Assembly: GCA_030544215.1 (NCBI GenBank)
Contig: JARZZO010000004.1
Span: 48,287,980 to 48,351,979 of the forward strand
Reading direction: 5' to 3'
Length of the DNA: 64,000 nucleotides
DNA from: Zantedeschia hybrid cultivar
Taxonomy: Eukaryota > Streptophyta > Magnoliopsida > Alismatales > Araceae
In this document: in pieces, positions 26,103 to 37,629 of the stretch
Numbering within the stretch: position 1 is the stretch's first letter
Layout: every line of letters starts with the position of its first letter
Notes under the pieces: generated by a model
What the model was told of the DNA's origin: nothing
Seen by the model: only the letters and a program-made list of their open reading frames with translations
The model's database searches: none
Made by a program: the position numbers and the translations under genes

Positions 26103-26312
26103 GGGTGTGTCTAATACAACGTGAAATTTGGCACATTTATTATATGAGATTTTCACAACAAAATGATTAATAAATTGTTTAGTGATTAAAAAAATTCAGA
26201 CAATTAAAAATTACATCCATTGTTCATCTCCAAATCTAGATTTTGATATCTATTATTACGATTCTTTTTTTAATCCAATCATAAAATAAATTTTACACGG
26301 TACCAAATAGAC
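26103..26312. mobile_element. Small MITE (about 210 bp)
   Basis: GTGTCTAATACAACGTGAAATTT at the left and AAATTTTACACGGTACCAAATAGAC at the right pair as imperfect inverted repeats. It is related to 17998-18190. Confidence 0.55.
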
Positions 26313-27283
26313 TCTGAGTTAGAGTGTTCTTCACTTTATTCTCTGCAAAAGACCCAAGTTCTACATCAATTATTGGTCAGCATCTGCTCAAACAAATTGG
26401 GGACGTCTGTAAAAAATCATTGCATCTTCTTCCCCACATTTTCCTTGAAAGACAACTCAGCACATGCAGTAAAAGATGCACAGAAGAAACTTTCTCTCGA
26501 ATAATTAACTTATGGTCACATGAAAATTAAGTTTCCTGCACTATGATTCCATGATTTCCTTTAAAAAAACAAGACGTCTGGAGGTTATTGGTGTTAACTT
26601 GTGATCTGTTGCATTAAAGAGCATGGAACATCAAGAAGGAAACTTTATGTGCAATATTAGTGTTGGCTAGAAAGCTTCTTAAGCTTCTTGACCTATTCAT
26701 GTCTACGTCACGACACGTTACGACATGTAACAATTAGAATGAGAAGCCAATATGTATGTTTAAACCATTTTTAGGGCATATGAATTGGTCATATGGACGT
26801 GATGATTCTGTCGTGTTTGACACAACTTTTATTTAGAAAACTTTTTTTTTTTAAGATTCGAAAAAAAGTGAGGTTATTATGAAATAGTTAATTTTTTGTA
26901 ATAAATTAAAATTAATTACAATCTTTTCTCTCTCAAGTCAGTCTATGTAAGAAGTGGAAACTAAAAATAACTTTCACCTAAAAGTTTTGCCAAAAACGTC
27001 AGAAAGAATCCAACTGCTGCAAGCCTTCTGCTTTAAAGTGCCATGGTACCTCATGAAAAGACTTTGAGATGAGGGTTTGCCTAATTCTGCTGACATTAGT
27101 TTAACACACACGTCTTTCTTGTTAGCGAATCAGAGTATCCATTTTCTGGAATGAAGCACTAGCTTACATTTTGGTTTCACATCATAAGCACGCGAAGTTA
27201 TTTCGTGTCACAATTGATGTTTGACTTGGGATAAATATCATCTAAAAACTATACATTCATGGTACAACTCTAGCAAACAGATT

Positions 27284-27535
27284 GTCTAGTGCGACGTAGC
27301 GCAACGGACATCTTCTCCCCTTACCAGGAGGAGGTCGCGGATTCGCCCACCCCGGTTGTTTGGATGGGGGGGGGGGGCTTTATCTCGTGAAATTCTCGTT
27401 AGTTGGCAGAATATTTGTCTTTGGACAGAACATGCGCTAAAAATTTCTGTTAATCAGAAGATTTGAATCCAACTCTTTAAGTTAAGGCTCTCAGCCCTCT
27501 TGATTGAAACTACTGTGCCACCATGTTAAAAAAAA
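27284..27535 (+). mobile_element. tRNA-derived SINE with 18-bp target duplication (252 bp)
   Basis: AACTCTAGCAAACAGATT (27266-27283) recurs as AACTCTAGCAAATAGATT (27536-27553), one mismatch. The insert starts with a tRNA-like head (A box TAGCGCAACGG, B box GGTCGCGGATTCG) and ends in a poly(A) tract. Its last 90 bp, read on the minus strand, form a second tRNA-like unit (TGGCACAGTAG and GGATTCAAATC). No folded mature tRNA can be drawn from either. Confidence 0.75.
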
Positions 27536-27599
27536 AACTCTAGCAAATAGATTACGCACATCCAACATACATGGGGTGAATGCAGATTTGCGGCACCCT

Positions 27600-30000
27600 A
27601 GTTTAGGATGCAAACAATTAGTACTTATTAAAGAAAGGAGATTCTCTCAGTATATACTTATTGACTGAAGTAATCAGTAACTGTGAGGGGATCATTTGCA
27701 AAAAAAATCTTCACATGAATGAAGAAAGTTTCTACAAATTACCATTTCCTTCCTCTCACATTTATTAAGATCTCGACTCGTCATGAAAGAGTAAATTTAT
27801 CGTGAGCTAAGGAGACCCGTCGATTTGATAGCTTTCGGTATCTCTTGGCTGTTTTGGAGGTATGTCTTACATTCAAAGATTGTTGGATATCTAAAAACAC
27901 TCTATTGCATGCACCCTGTGAAATATGTCTTACTCTACTTATAAGATAAAATTGTATAATTTTGTTTTACCTCAAATTAAGATAGATCAAGGTGAGTGAG
28001 AGTTTAAATATACATAAAGTTAGAGTATCCAAGAAAGGGTTCGAGTTCCTTTTTTTAATCTTAGAAATTAAAGCTTCGGTCCAAATGACTCTTCCTAAAT
28101 GTAACCCATTCTTCTAATTTGTGCCCTTCCTTAAGTTCGGATCGAACAGAATCGACATGTCAAGTTTAGTTTTGTCTAGTTTAATTCTATATACTAATAA
28201 TCTTCATACTGTTATATGAATTAATATTGAGTAATGAACTGAACGGATAGTAACAACTTAGATCGAGCTAAACTTTGTGGTTTTTGTCTTCTTTCTGAGG
28301 CAAGTGAAGTTCAAACCCAAAGATGCTTGCATGGGCTTATAAAAAAGAGAAGAGATCCTCTCAGTTTGGATTAGAGTCAGTAATACTGAGAGAGAGAAGG
28401 AGCTTATCAAAAAGAGAAGAGATCCTCTCAGTTTGGATTAGAGTCAGCAATACTGAGAGAGAAAGGGAGTTAAACATTGTAAAAAAATTTTCGTATAATT
28501 CTCAAATTTGACAAATACTTGGACCCTCCCATCTCAGTACTACTGGACTCTAGTCTAAACGTGTACTGATAGGATCTCCTCTATACCTAGCAGTTTTCTT
28601 TCAGTGTTGTCATGAGTCCTGACGCGAGTACGGTTAGCTAATCACAATTCGGATATAGTAGAATAAAAATATGTTCAAATATAATTCAGTGTTGAGATGA
28701 TCAAAAATTCAGTCAAACAACCAGAAGAAGAGAGCATAGCAAAATGTATATGAATTTTCTATCAAGACTTAAAAAATTTGACATGATAACGTAATTTGAT
28801 AATGAATAGGTGCTAGTTGAATTATAAGCTTATATCATTTAAAAAATATGCTTTTATCATGGAATCTCATTACATGTGAGATTTAAGTAATTCTAGCTTT
28901 ACATCTACTGATTAATATGCTGCAATGAGAAAGGAATATTTTACATTTTCATATTATACGTGGGCAAAATAGCAGATATCAAATGAGTATTTTTTTTTCC
29001 TGCCTTTCAATTTGGTGTGAGATACAGGAGTTCTACCTAAAAATTTATTTATATCTATATAATACTTGTATAATATACATATTGGCCACCACTTTCGGAT
29101 GTCTAATTCATCTTCTTGCGAGATAATACTTTTATCAGTTTGATTTGTCCTACAGAAATGTAACTATGTTTATTTTTGCTTGTGTTACATCAATGTAGTC
29201 TAAGGAAGTTTCTAAAAATGATTTTAAACAACATAGATTCACAAAAGTCAAGTTTGGAAATGTACACGAGAGAAAGGGGATTCTGAAAATTTATGCTACA
29301 ATCTAGCTTGGGGATTAAAATATAGAATTAAATTTGGGTTCAACAAATTATTTTTTATTTGGTGCATTAAATATGAGTTTTGTATGGAGAAAGAAAAAGA
29401 ATATCAGACATATACCATGAGTGTCAGTGGTAACTCCTTGCAAAGTCACTTTGGGTTTTTCAGAGAGTTCATCTCAGCTTGCTTTAAAAAAAAGAAGAGA
29501 GTGTTAGACACTATAATATATATCTCTCTTGTTTTAAGAATTATATAAAATTCAAAGTCATTTAATATCATTTGAAAATGTGGCAAAAGAATAAGAAGTT
29601 TTGGAGATCAAAATCCATATCAAAAGCATTTTCAGACTCATCTTTTTTTTGCTATACAAGAACAGTAATTATATGACAGCCCATGAACCTCAAGTGATGC
29701 CTGCAGCAGGACATGAATTCGAAGATTAAGGAGCCCCAAAATGATATTATCTTGCATGTACTCCGTGAGATTATTTTTCTAATAATTGTCCTAAATTTAT
29801 ACTTTATCCATACAAATGTGAAATAACCATAGATATGTGAAAATCTCTCACTTAAGAAGGAAATATGTAAATTGCTCATATGTAAATCTTTTTTATTAAC
29901 AAAATATTTAAATACTTAATTAATTGAACAGTCTAAAAACAAAAGCAAACCTTATGGAGCCCATAGCATCCCTCGCCTAAAATGACAGCATGCACCAAAC
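27600..30000. other. Intergenic, no gene
   Basis: AT-rich sequence. Apart from the tandem repeat at 28335-28468 I see no feature that I can support. Confidence 0.5.
28335..28468. repeat. Two-copy 67-bp tandem repeat
   Basis: Units 28335-28401 and 28402-28468 share GAGAAGAGATCCTCTCAGTT and GGATTAGAGTCAG. Each unit contains palindromic GAGATCCTCTC and CTCAG...CTGAG words. A 62-codon frame spans both, but it has no known motif and is not called a gene. Confidence 0.85.
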
Positions 30001-30038
30001 AATTGCATCTAATGCAACAGATTTTCTTCTTACTAAGT

Positions 30039-30360
30039 CTTACGAACCACAAAATGTGAGTGTTGAATTTGAACGGCCAAAGATCATAAGTACTGGTCAC
30101 AACTGAAATTAATCGATGTAAGACTATTATATAGTCACTACAACGCTCTCCCTAATAGTCAAAATGGACTGTGTAAATTAGATGAGAGGAGGCGGCGTAA
30201 ATTAAAAAATAAATTTTGAGAAGATAAAGTTGGGCTAGGCCCCTACTTTAATACCATCTTACAAACTACAAAATTCGGGTGTTGAATTTGAAGGGCCCAA
30301 AATCATAAGTATTGACCACAACTAAAATTAACCGATGTAAGACTATTATATAGTCACTCT
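30039..30360. repeat. Direct repeat pair, about 110 bp, 219 bp apart
   Basis: 30039-30150 and 30258-30360 share GTGTTGAATTTGAA, ATCATAAGTA and GATGTAAGACTATTATATAG. The separation and partial divergence suggest an old local duplication or paired element ends. Confidence 0.7.
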
Positions 30361-30435
30361 AATACTAAGGAGCCACCATAAATTAAGACAAAACGATAGG
30401 TCTTGGCAACAATAAACATGACCAGCAAACTTAGA

Positions 30436-30725
30436 CCTTGCATGGCTGTTTTATCTCCTTAGCCTCAATTGCTTTGGTTGAGTTGTCTCTACCTAAAACT
30501 GATCATTTAGTCCGGTTGGCTTCATTTCTTAGCCTCTTTTCGAAATATCCCGGATTCATGCTGCTCAGAAGCCTAGCCTTTGTGTGTGCCATGGAATTCT
30601 TTTTCGTTATCCGTGAGATTACCTTTCTCCGGAGATTGGTTTGAATCCGAAACAATTGTCTTATTAGGTAGAATTATCGAATTACGCAGAATATTCTTCT
30701 TTTAAGAAGAATCAAACTTTAATCT

Positions 30726-30769
<44 letters not shown>

Positions 30770-30880
30770 ACTGAGCAATCCTTAAAAAAAAAAAGAGTTG
30801 CTCAACATAATTCTCATCTTAAATTGTGTTGGTTGAGCTGTCTCAACCTTATCCTCACGTGACATTTCTTGATGCTGCTC
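30436..30880. repeat. Interrupted copy of the 24855-25000 repeat
   Basis: Left part 30436-30500 and right part 30820-30880 match 24855-25000. About 330 bp between them, including a TA microsatellite, is absent from the other copy. Confidence 0.55.
30728..30764. repeat. (TA)n microsatellite
   Basis: Uninterrupted TA dinucleotide run of 37 bases. Confidence 0.95.
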
Positions 30881-32080
30881 CACATCACACCTTAACCAAA
30901 CCATGGCGTTTTCTATGGGCTGGACTGGGTTTCCATGCACCCAATGCAACGTGTTGGACCCACTCAGCCGAACCACCACACCTAATAGTTGGGAGTAGGA
31001 GAGACGACAAGTATGTACAGCAACGGGTGACATAAGTAAGATAGATTTTCCCTTTTTTTACAGCTTGTCCTAGTAAAATTAAGCAGTCTTGTCTCAAATT
31101 TGGCAAAATCAAATTTAGCAAAATCATTGATTGGACAGTGATTGTATTAATGTCTTGGAGACATTGCAATAATTTTTATCATTTCAAAAATAAAAAATAA
31201 AAATAAAAGAGAATTAACTTTTTTGAGCCATTGTGTCCACATGGCTGTTGGCAAGCATGATGTAAAATTTAATTTTCTTAGAAATCGTCCTCTAGAATCT
31301 TTAGCATTTAAAGGTTTATCCCTCTAATCTTGATATTTATTTGTAAATATCTCATGTTATTTGATAAACCTCTTAAAAGTTAGAAATAAGCCTTTTGAGT
31401 TTTTAGAAGAAACCATCTCAGAGAAAGTTTATCAAATAAACAAATAACTATGAGGAAGAAAAAATAAATATCACAATATGAAATGTTGACCCCTAAATAT
31501 GACAAATTTTAGGACATAGTTTTTAAAAAGTTCTAAAATATATCCACTGGCTAAGGCTATACAAGTGGATTGAGACCATTTATGCCAACAGTTTTAGTTT
31601 AGGTATACTTGTTTATCTAAAAAGAGACATATATATTATATTAGATAAAATCAATGATCAAGCATAAAAAGAGACATATATCTTATGTGTCAGTTATATT
31701 GGAATTTAAGATAAATAACTCTATTTAAATATAGTTGAAATTAAATGACTAAAAAATAAGAATTAGACTCAAGATCTAATCTATTTATCTATTTATCATT
31801 AATTTAGTAACTCTAATATGGGTTTGAGTATTCAAATGGATCTAGGTCTATCAACTCCATGTAATTTAAAGGGGAAAAAGGTGGGCTGCAGAAGTTTATC
31901 AATAAAACAGAGTGACGAAGATAGAACTTTGTTGAAGACCAACATGACAAAATCTAGGAAGTAAGAACTTACATAATAAAGCTCCCAAAGAGGGAGAGGG
32001 TTCCTTCCGCAGAGGGGAGGCAGTTCCCACAGGGGGAGCACCCTTTCCCCAGGCAGGGCGAAGGAGGACAAAGGAGAGGC

Positions 32081-32347
32081 ATGGGGGATAGCATCTCTAG
32101 TCCCGTCCTACTGCTGTGTGACAACAATGAGGCGACTGCTCAAGCGCCGCAGTCTCATCAGAAGTCAAAGCACATTATGAGGCACTTTCATTTGATCAAA
32201 GAAATTATAACTCGAGAAGATATCGTGGTAGAAAGGGTTCCCTCAGCCGACAACATAATAGATCTACTAACGAACTCCTTGTCTCAAAATGTGTTTGAGC
32301 GTCACCTAAAGAATATGAGTATTGAACATAAGGATAATTGGCTTTAG
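32081..32347 (+). pseudogene. Ty1/Copia RNase H C-terminal fragment
   Basis: The 88-codon frame carries CDNNEATAQAPQSHQKSKHI and RHFHLIKEIITREDIVVERV, then SADNIIDLLTNSLSQNVFERH, the standard C-terminal end of Copia polyprotein RNase H. Usual PFTKPL is changed to LLTNSL. Nothing Copia-like is visible upstream of 32081, so gag, protease, integrase and reverse transcriptase are absent. A polypurine tract and LTR follow directly. Confidence 0.85.
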
Positions 32348-32351
32348 TTCA

Positions 32352-32361
32352 AGCGGGAGAT
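32352..32361 (+). other. Copia polypurine tract
   Basis: AGCGGGAGAT just before TGTTAG matches the polypurine tract plus LTR start of many plant Copia elements and fixes the 3' LTR start at about 32362. Confidence 0.7.
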
Positions 32362-32945
32362 TGTTAGTATTAGGTGGCCTCCAAGTCAATCGGATGCTTT
32401 ATATTATTCAGTTATTAATAAAATGACTTAATTTCATTGTGTATAAAATTTGATATTGTTTGTCGTTTCACGATGAAATATGTGAATATGTGTAATAGTC
32501 TTCGGATTATAATGAGATCATAATTACGAGACTGTAGACTTGTAAATACATGTTCTTAATTGTTCTTAGTCGGAAGATGTTTGAGAATGACATCATACAG
32601 CCGGTTAGACTAGTACAGACTTTTTAGCTCATTTGATGAGGATAATTGATCCTATAAGTCACTTGTGTGGAGACACTATGTTGGACCTATAAGTGTTCAT
32701 TGACGAATGAGTTTACTGATCTGATCTGATCATGAATTGCTGGATGGTAGTTACCTAACTGTTAACGAGGTCGATTCTTTATCAAGTTGTATAGATGGTC
32801 TTTAGACCTGAGAGATTAAGGATACTTTGTTGGTGGATCTATGAACTTTGACTTTGACCAACGAATCCTTAACCATGGGATATCAATAAGTCAAATGATC
32901 AGGTTTAGGGAGATGCCCTCGAAGGTAAGTCATGTTTTATAATTG
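32362..32945 (+). mobile_element. 3' LTR of the Copia remnant
   Basis: Starts TGTTAGTATTAGG after the polypurine tract. The text through about 32940 is typical of plant Copia LTRs (ACTTGTGTGGAGACACTATG, GGTCTTTAGACCTGAGA). I could not find a matching 5' LTR or a clear CA end, so the right boundary is approximate. Confidence 0.6.
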
Positions 32946-33028
32946 TGTTTCAAATATGTCAAATAGACATGTATACAACCACTACATAAATAGCCGAACA
33001 AAACATATATAAATTCATATACAATTTG

Positions 33029-33356
33029 CTATCACCCCTTACATAATTTTATCTCTTTCTACATAGTTTTATCACTTCCTCTACATCTTTATCATTTGCT
33101 AATTTCTACATAATTTTATTACTTCATGTTTATTTTTATCACTTTGTATATGGTTCCATCACTTTTCTCGTAGTTTTATCACATCCTGTTCATTTTTACC
33201 ATTTAATACATAATTTGTTATCATGTTTATACAATTGTATCACTTTCTGTACATTTTTATCACTTTTTGTACAGTTTTATCACTTCTTATACATTTTTTT
33301 ATCACTTCTTTTGCATTTTTATCACTTCCTTCATATGTGTATCACTTCTTATTTAG
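33029..33356. repeat. Degenerate ~21-bp minisatellite, about 15 units
   Basis: Repeated TATCACTTCCTGTACATTTT-like units with small changes (TATCACTTTCTGTACATTTT, TATCACTTTTTGTACAGTTT, TATCACTTCTTATACATTTT). Units run directly into each other without spacers. It begins about 85 bp after the probable Copia LTR. Confidence 0.85.
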
Positions 33357-33467
33357 TCATCTTCAAAGGGAAATGATATTTTTGAGATGAAAAGGTGTCA
33401 TCTTTAAAAGTCAATTCATTCTCTTTTCTACAAGTGGTATAAGAATAGACACATATTACAATCTCTT

Positions 33468-33742
33468 TCCCACTTTAATAGCATAATGGATTATCCAGAA
33501 TTACCTATATCAGATTGATTATACTAGAATAAGGGATATTTCACTTTAATAGTGGTGTGGGGTCCACGGACAGAATATGCAAAATAAGCAATTCTTAAAT
33601 CTTAGGTGGAATTACTTATTCTGCTTATTCAAGGTATAAACAATTCTGACGAGTATAATTAATCCCTCACATCAAAGTGGAATTAGTCTTATTTGTAGAA
33701 TAAAGAATTTTATTCTTCCCTTATTCTATTATTAAAGTGGAA
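33468..33742. mobile_element. Copy of the 15111-type MITE (about 275 bp)
   Basis: Ends TTCCCACTTTAATAGCATA and ATTAAAGTGGAA are inverted repeats. The interior shares ACTAGAATAAGGGATAT, CACTTTAATAGTGG and ATTCTGACG blocks with 19054-19233. Confidence 0.75.
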
Positions 33743-34149
33743 CAAATCTTACCATTCAAGTTAACTTAAATGCAATTGATGCAGTGCAGTAGATATTACT
33801 CTTTTAGAGTAGGTCGCATGTCCACCTCTCACGACAAGGCTAGCATTCTACCCCTCACTTAAAGAGATCATTATGTGAACTTCTCTTTCTCTTTACAGAG
33901 GTAGGAATCTAGGCTCTCGCCAACAAGATATTGTTCACTTTAACCTATGGGTCTCATGATTTATCTTTTTATGAAAATGGCTCTTGTTGGAAGAAAGGTG
34001 GGGGGCCTTCTTTATAAGTACATGATTATTTTTTCAACAACTGATACGAGATTATTTATGCTATATTTCTATGCTTCTACAATGTCTAGTCAAGATAAAA
34101 GTTCAAGGACGATTTGTCTATCGATCGAAAACTCCAACTTGGCGTTTAC

Positions 34150-36160
34150 TTGATTGGGTTAAAATAAGTTCAATTGGAACAGTCTAACTTGTATGACCAC
34201 TCATAAGTAGTTGTAACCACTATTGTCACTCATTTATCTTTCAAATTAAAAGTGTGAGTCAAGAGTAACTCCTAAGTAAAGTAAAACAAATATGCCCTAA
34301 TTAACTAGATGAGGTAAAAGTACTCATGTGAACATCATGAATGTTAAGCTAGAGTCAACTTAACTTTGCCCAAGTTTAATCAAGGATCTTGATGGCTAAG
34401 TTGGTCATTAAATCGGTGAAGGAGTCTTCCTTAAATTAGAAGGGTTTCTCTTCCTATCTTCCCTCTAGGTGACCTTGTCCACCTCTTGTTAATAATGTCT
34501 TGTCCTTCCAAATACCATACAAATCCAAATCCAACAAGGAAACAACATCTCCCTCCGTCTCCACATTTCTAAAAGCATCACAGTTTTGTCCTCCTTGTAA
34601 CATCCTCCAAACGCATCTCTTCCACGTTGTCAAGTCCCTGATGCCCATGGTTTTCACCCCTAATTAAATTTGTCTCCACTCCCCGAGTCCCCAAAAAATT
34701 TCATAAAAAGATATAAATATTTGTCTTCTTGCTCCATATTCCATAGTCTAAAGTTCTCTCAAAACTACTTGACGATGATAGAATATGAAATGGTGTGGCA
34801 GAAAAAATGGAAAGTGCCGGTCCTTAACACAAGTGCTAAGTTTCTAGAGTCCTATCTTAATTTCTACGTTGCATAAATCTGCATACTTCTTTCTCCCTCA
34901 CATAGCAATAGAGATGACAGCCGGTATGTGAGATTCTCATTATATTCTTTTAACATTACCACTTAATTTGAAACAACGTGAAAATTTTAAAATTGTTCTA
35001 GTTTCATGTTTTAAATAGGGTAAAGCTCTTTAATCGTGTAAAAACGGCAAGATTCTTGCTTAAATAATGATATATAAAATCTTGCGAATTTGCTCAATCC
35101 AACGTTTGACTAGTAAAAGGTTATGAAATAAAAAATTGTCATATTAGCTTCCCACTGTTTACTTCAATTAGTTAAAGTTGTTACGTGATGAACGCTAATT
35201 CTAAAAGTAATGTCATTTGTTTTAGTTTTCTATTTTCCAAATTTTAGATGTGCATGCGCATCGACTTTTGCATTTATAAATGTAGGACACCTCACTCTCA
35301 ACTTTTATCGAATGCAAATCTTTGAACAAATATTTGACTGTGCTAGGGAAAATGAAAACTAGTTTACACTTGTAGATATCTTATAACATGTTTTTGTCAT
35401 ATCGTATTTAACTAACTATGACGAAGATTATAAGAAATTAGTGGGAATTATATATATATATCCTTATAATTTATCATATTATATATATATATATATATAA
35501 CTCTCATATGTTGTTATAAATCCTTATGACATCTTCAAACAGATTGCATTTATACAATTCCATCAAAATGCCCTCACATGAATATATGCAAAATTCTAAT
35601 GAATTTAGGAATACATATATTTATACATACCTACAAAACATTAAAAACTTTTTTGGCGTATTCGATTGTAGTTAACAGCACTTGACGGAAAAAGTATAAC
35701 TACAATATTTTTGAAGATGTCAAAAGTATTTACGTGAGAGGATATGCACACAAATATACTAATTGACAGGGGCATATATTTAAAAAATCCCGAATTAGTT
35801 TTACTTTATCCTTCCCAAAACTTTCGGCTCAATTGTTGAGTCACGTCACCTAATACAATCTCGCAATAGATCGACATCAAGTTCATTGGCCTTCTAAATT
35901 GACATTGAGACTACTAGATAAGGAATCCGCTAATGCACTATCTAATCAACATCGCCTAACAAGTACCAATAAGCATGGGGCCAGGTTGGTCTTAATGCAA
36001 TCATGTAAGCTGCTTAGATAAAGTTGAGGTCGGAAACTAGATGTAAGAGAAATGGAGATCGCTAGAGTTCTCGATGGAGGTGGACATCTGCATCAGACAG
36101 AGAGGAGGTCAGGAGTCACTTGATGTGAACCAGTAGAAAAATCATTCCAGAGTTTCAAGT
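34150..36160. other. Intergenic, no gene
   Basis: AT-rich sequence with a (TA)n run at about 35477-35499 and no feature that I can support. Open frames near 34454-34876 lack any recognisable domain. Confidence 0.5.
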
Positions 36161-36164
36161 GATC

Positions 36165-36392
36165 TGACGACACGTGTGCATAATTTTTTAAGTGATCAGA
36201 CAAAAGTGTAGTTCGTGTACAATTTTTTTTAAAAAAATTGAGCTGAAGATTTATATCATCTAATTTTTAATCAAGTAATTAAAAAATTCAAAATAAAAAA
36301 GAGATCATGCGTCCACATGTTTTGAATTATACGATCGTGTTAGCATGCGGTCGCCTGTGCACAACAACACTCGTGTTGTAGCGAACATTACT
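36165..36392. mobile_element. MULE-like MITE, 20043-type, degenerate copy
   Basis: The right end GTTGTAGCGAACATTACTC matches the inverted family terminus. The interior has mirrored TTTTTTAAAAAAATTGAGC and AAAAAATTCAAAATAAAAAA arms. The left terminus is eroded. Confidence 0.45.
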
Positions 36393-37264
36393 CTATTTTT
36401 TAAGTAAGACTTTGCAAGACTTGGCCAGAGACCTTAGGATCAAGATTGTTAGGCTATTGGTTTGGAGTAGAAATTAGATGAAACCTGAGTAAGTGGGAGT
36501 TTTATGTGAACCCAAGCCTCCTTCCAACTTTCCTCAGCTCCTTGTCTAGGGAAGGGGTGTGTTTCTCGGTGCAGGAACTCCCCTCCCCCTTCTATTTGGA
36601 AAGACTATTGTAATTCCGAAAGGCTCCACTTTTGTTGTGAGGATTGTGTTTGGTAATTTTTTTAAGTATTTTGAATTTGATTTTTTTTTTTGACAAGTTT
36701 TTGTCGATTCTTGGCCAATCCTTAGTCTTTATTTAGTAGATCCATCTAAGTTGTCTGCAGACATAAGCACAAGCAGCCTCTTATTCTTAAGAATCTGAAC
36801 CTTTCTCATGGCTAGAAGCAATCTTCACAATGACTGTTTGCCATTATTTTATATTTCTTTGTCTTGTTTTATTGCGGAATGTACTTAGTTACGATGGGGG
36901 TATGGTCTTTGTTGGTCTTTGTGGAAACATGATCCTCTGGACTTCTTCTTTTGGATTTTTGCATTCCTTCATACCCATGGATGCGTTTGTAACTTGTCAT
37001 CTTTTAACAAGCAAACGATCTATTTATTCTCCTTTTCATATGTCTAAAAATACATAAAAATTTAGAAAAAGAAATCTAGAGGCTCTCATTCCATCCCAAC
37101 GATGAAAAGGTTGTGACTATCACTCTTACATACTTGTTTCTTGAGATGAAATGTAAATGACCATTACTTTTGTCCAAAACAAAAGGATCCGTTCTCCTAG
37201 ACTTCATAATTGCGCTTACAGCTGGAACCCTTGTGTAAGTTGTCGATCGACCATCAATTGGGAC

Positions 37265-37621
37265 TAGGGCTGTCAATGGTTCGGATCTGAATAGACCCAT
37301 GCCCAAAGTAAATAGACTCGGACCCGGTTCAGACGCAATAAGGGTAATGGATAAATGGGTAAATGGGTCGGGTTTTAGACCTGTTTCTTATTTATTTGAT
37401 GTTGAAAGATAGTTGGGTTTGGTATAGAATTTATTTATCTTAAATCTCTATGTGCCAGATAATTCAGTTTGATTTTAAGTCTAAATTCCAAGAAATTAAC
37501 TCACAAATTTTTGCAATGTATGACAATAAAAAGTTTAATGGATAAACGGATATACCTAGACCCATAACTAACGGGTCCAAACAGATCTGTTAACGGGCCT
37601 AGGCCCATTTTGACAGCCCTA
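37265..37621. mobile_element. Non-autonomous hAT element (357 bp) with perfect 8-bp duplication
   Basis: Begins TAGGGCTGTCAATGG and ends CATTTTGACAGCCCTA. ATTGGGAC flanks it on both sides (37257-37264 and 37622-37629). The interior has ACCCGGTTC, GGGTCGGGTTTTAGACC and GGGCCTAGGCCC words and no coding capacity. Confidence 0.92.
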
Positions 37622-37629
37622 ATTGGGAC

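Noticed and set aside
27284..27358. Functional tRNA gene
   Set aside because: A and B boxes exist, but no acceptor stem or proper anticodon arm can be paired, and the unit lies in a SINE with target duplications.
28323..28511. 62-codon frame
   Set aside because: Its apparent internal protein repeat is only the 67-bp DNA tandem duplication read in one frame.
33029..33356. CRISPR array
   Set aside because: Units adjoin with no unique spacers and diverge gradually. This is a plant minisatellite.
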